This document shows positions 32,295 through 44,384 of a DNA stretch of 64,000 bases, piece by piece; position 1 is the first letter of the stretch, and each line of letters begins with the position of its first letter. Below the pieces are notes generated by a model. The model had not been told where the DNA came from and ran no database searches. It saw only the letters and a program-made list of their open reading frames with translations. The DNA comes from Sarcocystis neurona. Taxonomy: Eukaryota > Apicomplexa > Conoidasida > Eucoccidiorida > Sarcocystidae. Where the stretch lies: contig KL647312.1 of the NCBI GenBank assembly GCA_000727475.1, forward strand, positions 992,001-1,056,000, written 5' to 3'. The position numbers and the translations under genes are program-made.

Positions 32295-35200
32295 ATATTC
32301 TCTTGCGTCATATACTCTCCTGCGTCGTCATTCTGCTGCTTCAAATGTTCTGCTGCGTCATACGTTCTGCCGCGTCACACGTTGTGCTGCGTCACATATT
32401 CTGCCGCGTCATACATTGTGCTGCGTCACATATTCTGCCGCGTCATATATTCTGCTGTGTCACATGTTCTGCTGCTTCAAATATTCTGCTGCATCATATG
32501 TTGCGCTGCATCAAGCACTCCGCGACACTAATACTCTGCTTCAGTGAACACTATCCTCTTCTTGATATTTTGCTTCACCAACGTGGGTGCTTCGCGAGCT
32601 CCTGTGTTGCACGCGATAGACAACAGATAATACCTGCGCGAGGATAGAGACAACTGCAGTTTCGCATCGCAGAACACGGTTGCCAAGATGGAACGGCACG
32701 AACTGCTGCTGCTGCTGCAGCTCCTGGACTTCCTCCGGCAGCCACCCGCCTTCGGGCCCGACTGCGACGAGCACGCGCCCTGCTGACTGTGACTGCAGCT
32801 GCGGCAGAACAAGACACAAAGGCAGAATGCCAGAAGTAGAAGCAGTGTGTAAGAGGCAGCAGCGCCAGCGGGCCGAGGTTCGCAGCGGCGGCGAAAAGAG
32901 CGAAGAAGCGACAATAACGCAGTGAGCAGGATCAGCCGGAATGCAAGAAGCAGCAGGAGCGGCAACAGCGCCAGAAGATATGCCGAGCCATCAGGAGCAG
33001 CATAGGGCGACGGGAGAAACAGAAAAAGAGGAAACAACAGCAGCGAAAGAGGTACTGGTTCGAGCACCAGCAAAACAAACAACAAGTGAGAATGAGGAAG
33101 AGGGGGAGGAGGGGGAGGAAACGACAGCAACAGCACGCACACAGAAGGGTGTCACCGCCAGCAAAAGAAGCAACAGCGGGTGCAGCAATGACGGGAGACG
33201 CCGCCAACCAGCGGCTACGATGCACATACAACGGCACACATAGCGCAACAAGGAAACGCAGCAGCACTCGTAGAAAACAAAATAATAGACTAGCAACTGC
33301 GCTACGTAGCCACTTCTACACAGAAGGACACAGACACACGCGTGTACACGTGTATAATCGAAAGGAGAGAGCTTTAAAAGAAACGCAGCAGCACCACCGC
33401 TGCAGCAAAGCAGCAGCGGCAATAGTGAAAAGAGGAGAATGATGGGCCAATCCAGAGGCGGCAGCACACAAAGCAGCCGCCGCAACTACGCCTCAAAGAC
33501 AGCAGCAACTGGAGAACGACAGGCCACAACGGCGGTAGTAGCAGACAAGGCAGCAGCAGGAGGGCTGCGGTGGCAGGCGACATCATTGTGGAGCTGCTTC
33601 CACAGCAGCTGGAGTAGCCGCAGACGAAGTAGCGGCAGAACTGGGCAGGAAGGCGCTATCCAGGAAACACGACAGGAGCAGTGGAGAGGAGCACCGCAGG
33701 CAAAAGCGTAATGGATGCGGCAGGTGCAGCAGCGGCAGCAACACGAGACGCAACATCAACAGCACAAGGAGCAGCATCCGCAGCAGTCATAGCTGCGACG
33801 AGCGAAACAGACCGGCAAGCGCAGCAGCGGCGCGGCAGCAGCAGAAACAGAAGCGGCAGCGGCGGCGATGAGCCACGCCAGCAGCAGGCGCACCACCAAG
33901 CCAGAACAGCAGCCGCAGGAGCAAAGAGCTGCACGAGACCCAAGGCGCCTGCAGCAGAAGTCGCAACGACAGCCACAGCTGCAGCAGAGATGGGTACCTG
34001 CATAGCAGCGAGAGAGTGAGGGGCGTCCGGATGAGCGAGCAGTCGCCTACTGCGACCCACACGACTACTGAAGCAGCACCATGGCACTTCTGCAGAAGGT
34101 GGCTCTGGCTGCTGTTGCATCTGCTGCTCTTCTCTCTTCTCTCTCCGTCGCTGCAGTTCTTGTCCCTCGTCCCGCTGCTGTTCGTTCTGCTTCTGCTGGT
34201 ACTGACGCGGCTTCTCCCCCTGTTGCTGCTTCCGTCTCCACAACAGCTGCTGCTGCTCGTCCTGCGGCTGCTCGTGCTGCTCTTGATTCTGCTGCCTCTG
34301 CGTATCTTCCGTCTCTGTTGTCTGTTCCTCTTCGTTCTTCTCCTTCCTCTTCTGCGGTGTTTCTTCCCCCTCTTCTTCCTCTTCTTCTTCTTCTCCTGCT
34401 TCTGTTTGCCGGCGTACCGACTTATCTGTGCCGTCGCTGCTGCCGCTCTTCGTTGCCACTGTTGATGCGTGCAACGCGCAGGGGGAGCGGCATGGCTGCA
34501 AGAAAGCGAGAAGTCCTACCCACGAGGCGAAGACGTGCACTTCCGGCACACGCGTCGCCACGCCTTGCTCCAGGCCTATCAGTGAAGAACGAGAAAGGGA
34601 AACATAGCGAAGAACGGAGAGCTGAGGAGGGACAAGAAGAAGTGCGAGAAAATGGAGCAACGAAAGTATACACAGGAGGATGACGAAGACGCAGATGGAA
34701 AAAGGACCTGAACGAAGGACAAGAGGACCGTGCAGAATAAGAAAGATAAACGGAAAAAAAAAGTACGACGAGCACGAAGAAGAAATGAGAGCAGGTGCGA
34801 TCGATCGCCAAATGAGGAAGAGCTTGGACTAAAGAAGAAAAGTAGAACGGAGGAGAAGGGCAGCAGAAGGAAGAAAGCGAAGAAGAAATAGCGACAAGGG
34901 GGATTCAGGAAGGTTGATCACGTGTTGGTGGAAACAAAGAAGAACCAAAACGCTGGAAGTGACAAAGAGGGGAAGAAAGACGAACTACCACGAAGACACG
35001 CAAGCCGCGGGGTTGCAGGACGACGGGGACGCAAGAATTCGTAGACGACGGAAGAAAAAAGAGGACGACGGGAAAAACGTGGAGGCAGCTTCAACGTTAC
35101 GGGGAGAGACAGACGAAGACGCGAAGGGAGAAGACAAGGGAAAAAAAAGAAAGCCTGCTGGAATGTGTGGAGCCTTTACGGCAGATTTCTTCAACAGAAG

Positions 35201-38200
35201 TGGGTGCGAGCAAGAAAAGGTGAAGAAATTTCAAGAAGAGACGCAAGAAGACGAAGTAGAAGGAGACGAGGGGAGTACGGAAGACGGAGCACACGGAAGG
35301 CGGGGAGAGAGAGGACAGTCGAAAGGACAAACCAGAAAAACGTCTGCTTCAGAGTCACTCAAGAAAGGAAGGAGAGACAGATGAAAAAGAAATACACGCG
35401 AAAACAGACGAAAGAAGCTGCGTCGTCTGTGTGGAGGAAGGGAGAAGCAAGAAGAAAGACCGACGCGAGGACAGGACGACGGAAGACGCACCAAGGCTAC
35501 TGCAGCTGTCTTCGAGAAGGAAGAAGAGAAAGGCGCAGGGGCAGTAGAACAAGAAACTCCCCTGCGCATGTTCAAACACGAGCGGAGAGGAGAGGGGGTA
35601 GGAGGAAAAAAAGAGAGACAGCCGCAGAAAATGGGAGGGGAGGGCGGAAGCGCAGGGCAGAGACGGACGACGACGTGCGTTGCGTGTGCGTCGCACGAGG
35701 AGAAGAAGACGAAGAAGAGGAAGGCAAAGACAGACAGGAACACATTCGTAAAAGTACTGCAAAGCAGCTGATGCGCGAGGAAAAACAGGCGGGACGAAGA
35801 GGAAGACAAGCGAGACTGTCGCCGCGACAAAATTCTCCAGAGGCTCCCCTCCACGCATGTACCAGGCGTCAAGCACGCTGCTGGACCGCTGCCTCTCATA
35901 TGCATACATCAAAACCGACACAAAATATTGGCACAGAGGAACACACAGACGCTGTGTCCACATACCAAGATATACACCGAAGCGAGTCGGAAAATAGACA
36001 CAAATGCGCGCAACTATCATCACCGTGTGTGTTCCACACGTGTGCCTGTTCATACATATGTATATATCCATGCATATATCTACATATGTATAGATTTGCC
36101 TGTACGCATTATCACGTGTGTGCTGCATATGTTCATGTGTTCACACATACGTATACATATATATGTATATATTTGCCTGCGTACGTATATATATTTGCCT
36201 CCACATATATTGATACGGGTTCGGAAGTATTATCGTGTGTGTGGTGCACGCGTTTACCTGTTCACACGTACGTATGCACATATGTATATACATATATATT
36301 TGATGCACATGTGTGTACATTTGCCTCTACATGTATATATACGTGCTCGGAAGTCTTACGTGTTTAACGCATTTACCTGTTCGAAGCTGCTTGCAGATGT
36401 TTTCGATCGAGAGCTTGGGACTGTCGAAGTACGCGCGCTCCGACCGCCTTGCGCAGACCAGCAGCAGCCTTCCGACGCCGAGCGTGGCAGCCACCTGCGG
36501 CAATAAAAAACATCGACTCGTATCAGTACTCAAGCAGAAGACTCCCCCGCAGGTACCTCGGTGTAGTAGGTAGGGAGGGCGAGCAATAGACACCAACTCT
36601 GCGGGGGCGCGCCATTTAGGAAGAGACACATACGGAGAAGTATGTAGTGATAAATTTTAGCGGGCTTGCCCGTACACACACGCACACACACGCAGGGACG
36701 CAGACGCACAGAGAGAGAGAAAGACGAAGAAGAAGTTTTCTCGGCAGCAGCGCACGCGGACGGGGCGGCAGCAGAGAGGCACACAACACACGTTTCCTGC
36801 AGCCAGAAGAACTTCGCATCTGCCGGGCGAGAGAGACGCGGAAGAAGAAACGGGGGAACAGGGAAGTGACGGGAAGAAGAGAAGACGCAGATGAAGGAGG
36901 TGAACAAGCCGAGGCAAGCCGAGGAAGCAGGAAAGGTAAATACGGACGAAACGATGCAAAAGATGAAAAAAAAGGCGGAGAGGAAAAGGACGGAAAGTGG
37001 AACTGCAGAAAGAAACGAAACAGCAGACACACAGCAGAACAAGAAGGGCGCCACGCGGAAAGGAAGAAGACGGGACGAGCGGACGGGAAGAAGCAAAAGA
37101 GCGTGGAGGAGAGGATAAACGGGGACAAATAAAAGACCGGGACGAGAAGTTGCTCCCCAAGACTCTGCTAGCACGTACGCGCCTCTTCTCCACTGCGTTA
37201 ACAACACGTGGTGTTTTTCAGAATCCCCCAAGAACGGCAGCAGCCCAGCAGCAGCCTCCTGCGTCGTGCCCGTACCCTAACATCTACATGTATTTACAAA
37301 GGAAAAGCAAAAGACACGCACATATACCTATCTACAGCGGCATTTAAATTCACAAACATACTCACACACACAACTATATATATATATATGGAAACTTCCA
37401 GGTGTGCAGAGAGAAACGGCGAGACACGTAATCGCGCATATCTGTATATATACTTCTATACAGACTTACACAGAGAAAGAGCGAGACACGGATATACGCA
37501 TAGCTATGCCGACATGCGCGCATAAACACACCTACACATACATGCACGTGCGGCTGCACAGGTATATACAGAGAAAGTGCAACACATGCATACAAAAAAC
37601 AAATCTGCGCACACTTAACCGTTAATAGAATTCCCAGCATAGACACAGAGAAAAGCGTCTGCTTTTCTGCATATACAGGCATGTCCACACGTACAACTAG
37701 GTGCAGGATCTGTCCACGTACATACAGAAAAAACCAGACATGTATACATACACATATATATACGTATCTGCACACAGGTTTGTGAAACTTCACACGTCTC
37801 TGCAGAGCGGGACACGTCTACAAGTATGTCTACACATATATTCACGTGGGGATTTACACGAAGGAAGAGCGAAATATTCACACAGAAACACACTTGTAAA
37901 CAAACAGGTCTACACACGTGTGAAGAGGAGGTCTGCACACGTTCATATGAACAGATCTACGCACACGTGTATAAAAGATCTGCAGAGAGGTATGCGAACA
38001 GATCTACACATAAGTATTTGAACAGAGCCACACACACATAGAGCAACAGGTCTACACATGTGCGTATAATCCAATCTACACATACCTATATGAAGAGAAG
38101 ATCTAGACACACGTGGAGAAACAGCTCTGCACATGTTTATATAAACAAGTCTACGCACACCTGTTTAGACAGATCTCCACACATATATAGAAGCAGATCT

Positions 38201-41200
38201 ACACATGTGTATATAGACAGATCTACCCACGTCTGTCAAGACAAATCTACGCATACGTATACGGAAAGATCTACACGTACGTGTAGAAACAGATTTACAA
38301 ACGTGCCTATGAACAAATCTAGACACACGTCCATGACAGCTCTACACGTACGTTAGAAGCAGATCTACACATGTGTATATAATCAAATCTAGCCATACGT
38401 ATACGAACAGATCCACGTACAGAAACACATCTGCACATGTGCATATAAACAAATCTACACACGTGTGTAGAAACAGATCCACACGTATGTGTATGGACAG
38501 ATCTACATGTATGTATATAAACGCCTCTACACGTACCCTTGTGTATACATGGGTATTTCTACGTACATAAACGGTGATACACGTATATAAACATCTCTAC
38601 ACACTTGCCTCTCTCTCTTTTTCTCTCTCTCTACGCATATACGGAAACTTCCACTTGTATGCACGGGGCTACATCTACCCGTCGCCACCGTCCAGAACAC
38701 CGAAGTCTCCTCCACGTGACGCACATCTTTTTCCTCGACTAAACGTGTACACTGCGTTTTTTGTCTGTGGACACCTCCGTGCATGCAAGGGGCTCTCGAT
38801 CCGACTACTTCTGTCTGTCTCCTGTGTTCTTCTGTTGATCAGAAGCGGCGACGCTGAGGGACCTAACGCAGCCGTCGGTATGCCTAGGGGCACAAACAGA
38901 AACTCTCCATCCTCTTTTCGTAGTCAGTCACAAGTGCACCAGGCATCACGGCAACAAAGCTCGTGAATTCTCCAGGCTTTTCTTCTCTCTCTCTACTTTC
39001 CCCCCTTTCTATCCTCTCTATCTCTCTTTCCGAGTGTTCCAACAGCAACTGCGTGGACGCGTCGCTACCCGGTGACGCACGGCTCCGCGCGCCTCCCTCC
39101 CTATCGCCCATCGATATCTACTACACTCGTGAACGAAAAGGAAAGACTCTTCTCCAGCGACTTCTTTTTGTAGACGATATTCTCTCTTCCTATCTTATAC
39201 GTCTGACACATATGTATGTGTGTAGAGAACTATACAAAATTCGCCCCATATACAACTGAGTGAATACATGTGTAGACGACGCATTCTCTCTGCCTATCTT
39301 GTATGCATGACAAATATATACACATATATATGTATAGACAGATACAGTAAATTCGCTCCACACATCAATCGATACGTGCACATACATGCTTACATAAATA
39401 AATATACACACCGGTGAAGATCTCCCACGATCGACGCTGTCGCCCACAAGCTGCTCCATCAATTTGCAGGTCTCTCTGTAATCTCTAAGTCTGCGCGCGT
39501 GTCAGGAGTGCCCCCGGTTCCTTCGCCCCCTTCCTCCCCCGGCCCCCACTCAGGAAGCAGCTGAGAAAAAGTTCACTGCAGATGTGCTATTCAAACCAGA
39601 GACGCGACTTCTCGTGCCGCATCTTCTGCTGACAGATGCCATGCCTCTGCCTTTTTCATTTCGTGGTACTTTCATTTCCTGCGTTCCGCGCCTTTTCCGA
39701 GTTTCTCCTCTACTCTCGTCGCCTTCCTCTTCTTCGCCTCCTTCTTCACTTCCTCTGCCCTCTTTTCTGGAAACCTCCTGTCTCCTGCCCGTTCTCGTCT
39801 CTCAGACGTCTCTCCTTCTTCTTTTTAGGCTCTTTCTGTTTCTTCTTTTGACTTCCGCTCTGCCAAAGTTTCTGCCGCTGCCTTCTCTTCCGGTGCGGAG
39901 AGGCCACTACCTGCAAAATTTTGTCCAGGGTCTTCGGACGGGGCAGGGCCACTACCAGGTCCACCAGAGGAACGTCTTCGGCCGGCGGCTCCCTTCAGCA
40001 ACGAACGGACAGAAAGACGAAGGACGAAGAAGTGAGTAAAAGGAGGAGGCGGAGAAAAAGAGACAGAGGAGGATATGGAGATAACGGCGGTGTACCAGGC
40101 AGGAGAAAAAGACAACGCAGAGGAGAACAAGGCGCAGCGCGAACAACCACGAGAGACGGAAGAGCCAGCTGCAGCACAGAGAGAAATGCGAAAGGGCAGC
40201 GAGAAAAGAAGTACAAAGGAAAAGAAAAGACGGAAGGGACGTTGCATTTGTCTCGTTAAAGGAGAGAAGAACGCAAGAAAGGCATCCACGAACGAAAAAG
40301 AAGTGCGGAAAAGGACCAGAGGAGGATACAACACACAAAAGGTGAAGAACGGAAAGGAGAAGAGGCGATATCGAAGAAGAAGAAGAGCGACGAAGAAACG
40401 CCGGGCGCACAGGGAACACAAAGAAAGAGAGGGTCAGAGGAAATACCTCATGATACACCTACACGCACAAAGTCACCGATGTAGAAGCATCAGTAAACTT
40501 CTAGTAGCCCAGCCGTACGTATACTCGTACATGCACGGGCCTCTATACTCGCATCTTGTGTAAAATCCTGAAGGCGTCGTCTCCTCTATAGACACGTCCA
40601 CATGTGTGTATTTGCTTCTACAATACTGACGGCCTCCTCTCCTGTATATACGCGTCCACATTTGTCCCTCTGCGTATGTGTGCGGGTATATTATGTGTAC
40701 ACGAGTATATATATACATCCCTGTAAATAGCTACACATATACATACATCTATACATTTATTTCATGAGGTAAGGTTTACACCTTGGCACACACACACACA
40801 CGCATTATATATATATACGTAAGACATGCGTAGACGTAGCAAGAGATTCTTACACATGTGGAGGATACATGTATACGTATACATTTTAACATACATATGT
40901 ATAGATATATATTGCTCAGCATGTATGCACTTCTACACACATACATATATATAGAGAGAGACAGATGGATAGATATATTACCATATATACGTCTCTCTCT
41001 CTCTCTATATATATATATATCTGTGTTGCTCAAACTGCATACGCATATAATGCGGTGGTTTACACCAGTAGTTCCATACACGTATGATGTATACATACGG
41101 ATCAACGCGTCCAGTACACTTGTGTTTGAGTAGGCGCATTTCTGTCTCTGGTTCTTCGCAATAGACGTATACCAGAGGATCCTTATATCCTCCCGCATAC

Positions 41201-43071
41201 AGAGGCCCTGATACCTTCATCTTCCTATATATGTCGACATACGTACCTGCAGCTATTTATATACACACAGATTTACACACACACATATATATATATACAC
41301 ATAAATCTATATATACATACTCATATATAAATATATATGTATACGCATAGGAGCACAAAGGGACACACAGACAGAGACACGTACACACACACACCCAGGC
41401 GTGGAGACAAATCTACGTGTCTTTCTGCCTGTATGTCTATATATCTGCGGAGGGTGCAGACGTATCCTATAAAGGAAGACTTACAGCCGTATATCACGAG
41501 GCAGGCGAATTTTGACGACGTCATTCGGGCCAACTTCGACAACTTTTCCTTCGCAGGTGCCGCCGTTGAAGACGCCGACGCGTAGGGAGTCTCCTACCTG
41601 GAGACCATGCCACGTACGCGGGGCCACATGCACACACACACACACACACACACGTATATACGCGTCCCCGTCCATACACTGACACACATGTATATATGCA
41701 TATGTGTAAGCGCGTACATATATGTATATACTGTCAGAGAAAGTAGACGTAGAGGGGGAGAAAAAGAGCGACGCAGAAAGAGAAAGAGACAGTCACATAG
41801 ACAGCAACAGCCCCACCTAAACGCGGGCAATGTCCCTCTCCCTTTCATTCGCTCTCTCCCATTTTCTCTCTGGCGTATCTGTATCTATTCATCTCTGCAG
41901 CAACATTTGCGTAGGTATGTCTACTTGCAACAGTACGTGGTTTCTCTCATAAACACGCACAGTACGGAAGGATCCACAGCGGAGATGCGCTGAAAATTCA
42001 TCTTAAGGACACATGAAACAGCCAATATAAATGCTGCCGCTAATCCGCACAACATTACACAGAGAGACAAAACTTTGGTGGTTGTCTGCGCACGTATATA
42101 CATATATGTATGAATACGTCTCTCTCTCTATATATATATATATATTAGTAGGAGCAGGCCCACGTGCATATCGCCACACAACGCTTCCTACACAAATAGA
42201 AAGGCGTCTGCGCGCGTCCCGTAATATGGTCTGGAGCGTTGCAGTGTTGAGAGACGCACATGCGTGGAGCTGCACGTACACAGGCATCAGAAGCAACGTT
42301 GTGGACTATCTGCGTATATTCTTCCTTATATATATACACACACACATCTACGTACACATATATATACATATATACATATACATTCCCAGAGCTATACTTG
42401 CTTCTATACGTACACACACACACACAGTACGTGCACGTACATATATATATATATATCCACAGAGGTACATTTGTTTGTGTACTTACCACATACACGCACA
42501 GCTACATATACATATATATACATATATATTCACAGAGGTATACTGGCTCACACATGTACACAGAGGCATAACCACGTACATGTATACATGTACTTACACG
42601 TACACACACAGCTACGTCTACACATATATATTTACGGAGGTAGATTTGCTTTTGTAGAGAAACGTTCACAGACACAGAGAACTCCACGCAAGTATATATG
42701 TCTATATCCACAGAGAGGGAAAATCATGTAAATTAACGAACAAGGTTGCAGAGGAAGAAGACAGTCACCTGGACACGAAGAACGTTGAGGCAATGCTTCG
42801 AAGCCTCCGCATCAAGCACAGCCTCGTACACTTCCTCTTGCCCGATTTCTTCTCCCTCTGCACCTGTAGCAGCAGCAGCAGCTAGAGCAGCACTACCATT
42901 TGCTTCCTGTCCTCCTTCTTCCGAAGCGGTTCCTGATGCTGCTGCCAGTCCTGTCGTTGCTGCTGTGGCCTGTTCTTCTTTCTGATGGGGAGAGACGCAG
43001 CAGCTGCTGCTCTGCTTCTTCACGAGGAGACGGCGCCGTATGGCCCGGCGTCGCAGCAGCAGCAAGTTCAT
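32165..43071 (-). CDS. rsmE: RsmE-family rRNA (uracil-N3)-methyltransferase, 6-7 exons
   Basis: Exons on minus: 43071-42769 (101 codons from the only in-frame ATG; SKHCLNVLRV at 91-100), 41597-41485 (VGDSLRVGVFNGG; donor GTAAGT), 39992-39911 (VALPRPKTLDKILQ), 36494-36377 (AATLGVGRLLLVCARRSERA, then YFDSP), 34575-33998 (GLEQGVATRVPEV, a 135-residue Glu/Gln insert, RRLLAHPDA), and 32798-32634 (AVGPEGGWLPEEV at about 410-422, LGNRVLRCETA at 436-446). A last exon 32251-32165 would keep phase; reading through donor 32633 instead stops at 32541. All phases match (0/0, 2/1, 0/0, 1/2, 0/0), giving about 481 aa against about 240 in bacteria. Family knowledge: SPOUT enzymes that N3-methylate a small-subunit rRNA uridine (U1498 in E. 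coli) with S-adenosylmethionine, which binds the knot near GPEGG and the LGxRxLRxETA loop. The Arg-rich N-terminus (LRRRAIRRRLLVKK) suggests organelle import (inference). Confidence 0.88.
32285..32520. repeat. 17-bp minisatellite, about 13 copies
   Basis: The plus-strand unit is close to CTGCTGCGTCATATATT, with variants (CTGCCGCGTCACACGTT, GTGCTGCGTCACATATT), repeated head to tail. Because 17 is not a multiple of 3, any reading through it cycles frames. It lies between the last certain methyltransferase exon and the possible terminal exon at 32251. Confidence 0.9.
34680..35880. other. purine-rich (plus) tract inside a methyltransferase intron
   Basis: About 1.2 kb of GA-rich plus-strand DNA, so C/T-rich on the sense strand of the minus gene, between the exons at 36377 and 34575. 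Plus frames of 150-400 codons here are Lys/Arg/Glu-rich shadows. A similar tract covers 36700-37130 in the next intron. Both precede acceptors in the sense orientation. Confidence 0.7.
37690..38545. repeat. 27-bp minisatellite, about 24 clear copies
   Basis: The plus-strand unit is near ACAGATCTACACACGTGTAT plus about 7 bases (ATAAAAG or ATAGAC type). Clean copies run from about 37905 to 38545, with decayed copies back to about 37690. As 27 is nine codons, a plus frame stays open (38060-38356) with a repeating nonapeptide of RSTHVYIDRSTH type. It sits in the third intron of the minus-strand methyltransferase gene, antisense to it. Confidence 0.9.
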
Positions 43072-43320
43072 CGCCGAGAAACAGCAGCGGAACTGCAGCA
43101 GCGGCAGCACAGCGCGGGAGAAGAAGAAAAGAACGGAATATGCAACGGCAGCAGGAGGAGCAGCAGCAACACCGCAGCGTGAGCCACACCGCAGCAGCAG
43201 ACACAACAGCAACAGACCGGCAGCAGCAGCAGCAGCAGAAGCACCTAAGGTAGAGAGGGGGGAAAGAGGTGGGGGCTGCTGCGGCACCAGCACCGGCAAC
43301 ACCTAGCACACCAACAACAG

Positions 43321-43655
43321 ATGGGAAGCAGCAACTGCAGGAGCACCTGCAATAGCAGCAGCACCAGCAAGCGCGTGTGCGCGGCAGCAGCAACAGGCGT
43401 TGCAGCTGCGGCGACCAGCAGCATCCGCAGCAGACATCGCCTCACGCGAGGCAGCAACAGCAACATCAACGGCTGGACAGTAACCGCACAGGCAGCGGCA
43501 GCAGCAGCGGCAGCAGCAGCAGCAGCGGCAGCAGCAGCAGCAGCAGTAGCGGCGCAAAAGGCGACTTCTCCAGAAGATGGGAGGAGGAGCGCGCGTCAGC
43601 CACAGTTGCTTTTTCTTTTCTCTTATGTAGTGGATGTCGCAGCGGCCTAAAGTAG
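43321..43655 (+). repeat. GCA/CAG tract, possibly coding for a poly-Ala or poly-Ser run
   Basis: A near-pure CAG/GCA/AGC array at about 43490-43555 is open in plus frames as a run of about 18 Ala (followed by QKATSPEDGRRSARQPQ, stop 43650) or as Ser (followed by GDFSRRWEEERASATVAFSF, stop 43655). The minus strand (STKSYFRPLRHPLHKRKEK) is open too. Homopolymer coding is typical of this genome, but strand and frame cannot be fixed. Confidence 0.5.
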
Positions 43656-44384
43656 CTCTTTGTGCTGTCGTGAAGACAGCAGCAGCAGCGGCAGCAGACG
43701 TGACAACAGAGAAACAGAGGAAAAACGTACGTCGCGCAAATGTTTAAAAGAGCACCCGCGGAGAAAACGAACAACGCAGCAAGAAGCACCAACATATATT
43801 TGCATATATTCGTCCATACATATGCATATATATATATATATATGTATGTGTATACGCCTGTGTGTTCGCAGCTCAATGGTCGTTTTTGTGGTACTACTCA
43901 GAGGGCAACGACAGAGAAACCGAAGCCTAGATTTGAAGGAAGAAAGAGAAGAGTGCGTAGAAACGCGGGCCCGTCGACGAGACGAGGTATCCATAAACAA
44001 TCCAGAGATTACACGCGCGTATACACATGTAGGTGGAGACACACTCTGAGTAGAAGACGAAAACGGTGCGTCAAGAAGAGGGAATGAAACAGCAAAGAAG
44101 CAGGAGGTGCCGCGTGGAAACAGCCAGGCGGTCCCCTCTGGTGGACACGTGTGTGCAGATACCTGCAGATAACTGCGCATACAGAGAAATAGATCCGTGT
44201 ATACCTGTAAGTGCGTGGAAGTTAAGGAGGACCGGTGGAGGGGCAACTGGTGCGCACGGCGGAGAAGCAGAAGAGTTGCACGAAGAAAGTGGGGAAGAAC
44301 CGAGCACGTTTATGCGGATAAGAAAGTGGGGAAGAACCGAACACCTATACACGGATATACGCCGAGACCGGCACACACCTAAGT

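Noticed and set aside
32634..32798. Bacterial contamination as the source of the RsmE-like sequence
   Set aside because: The gene is cut by several GT-AG introns with matching phase and sits in host-like repeat DNA.
35165..36367. 400-codon plus frame rich in Arg/Lys/Glu
   Set aside because: It is the complement of a pyrimidine-rich intron of the minus-strand methyltransferase gene and runs into microsatellite at its end.
37690..38545. CRISPR array
   Set aside because: Units are directly adjacent with no unique spacers and the genome is eukaryotic; it is a 27-bp minisatellite.
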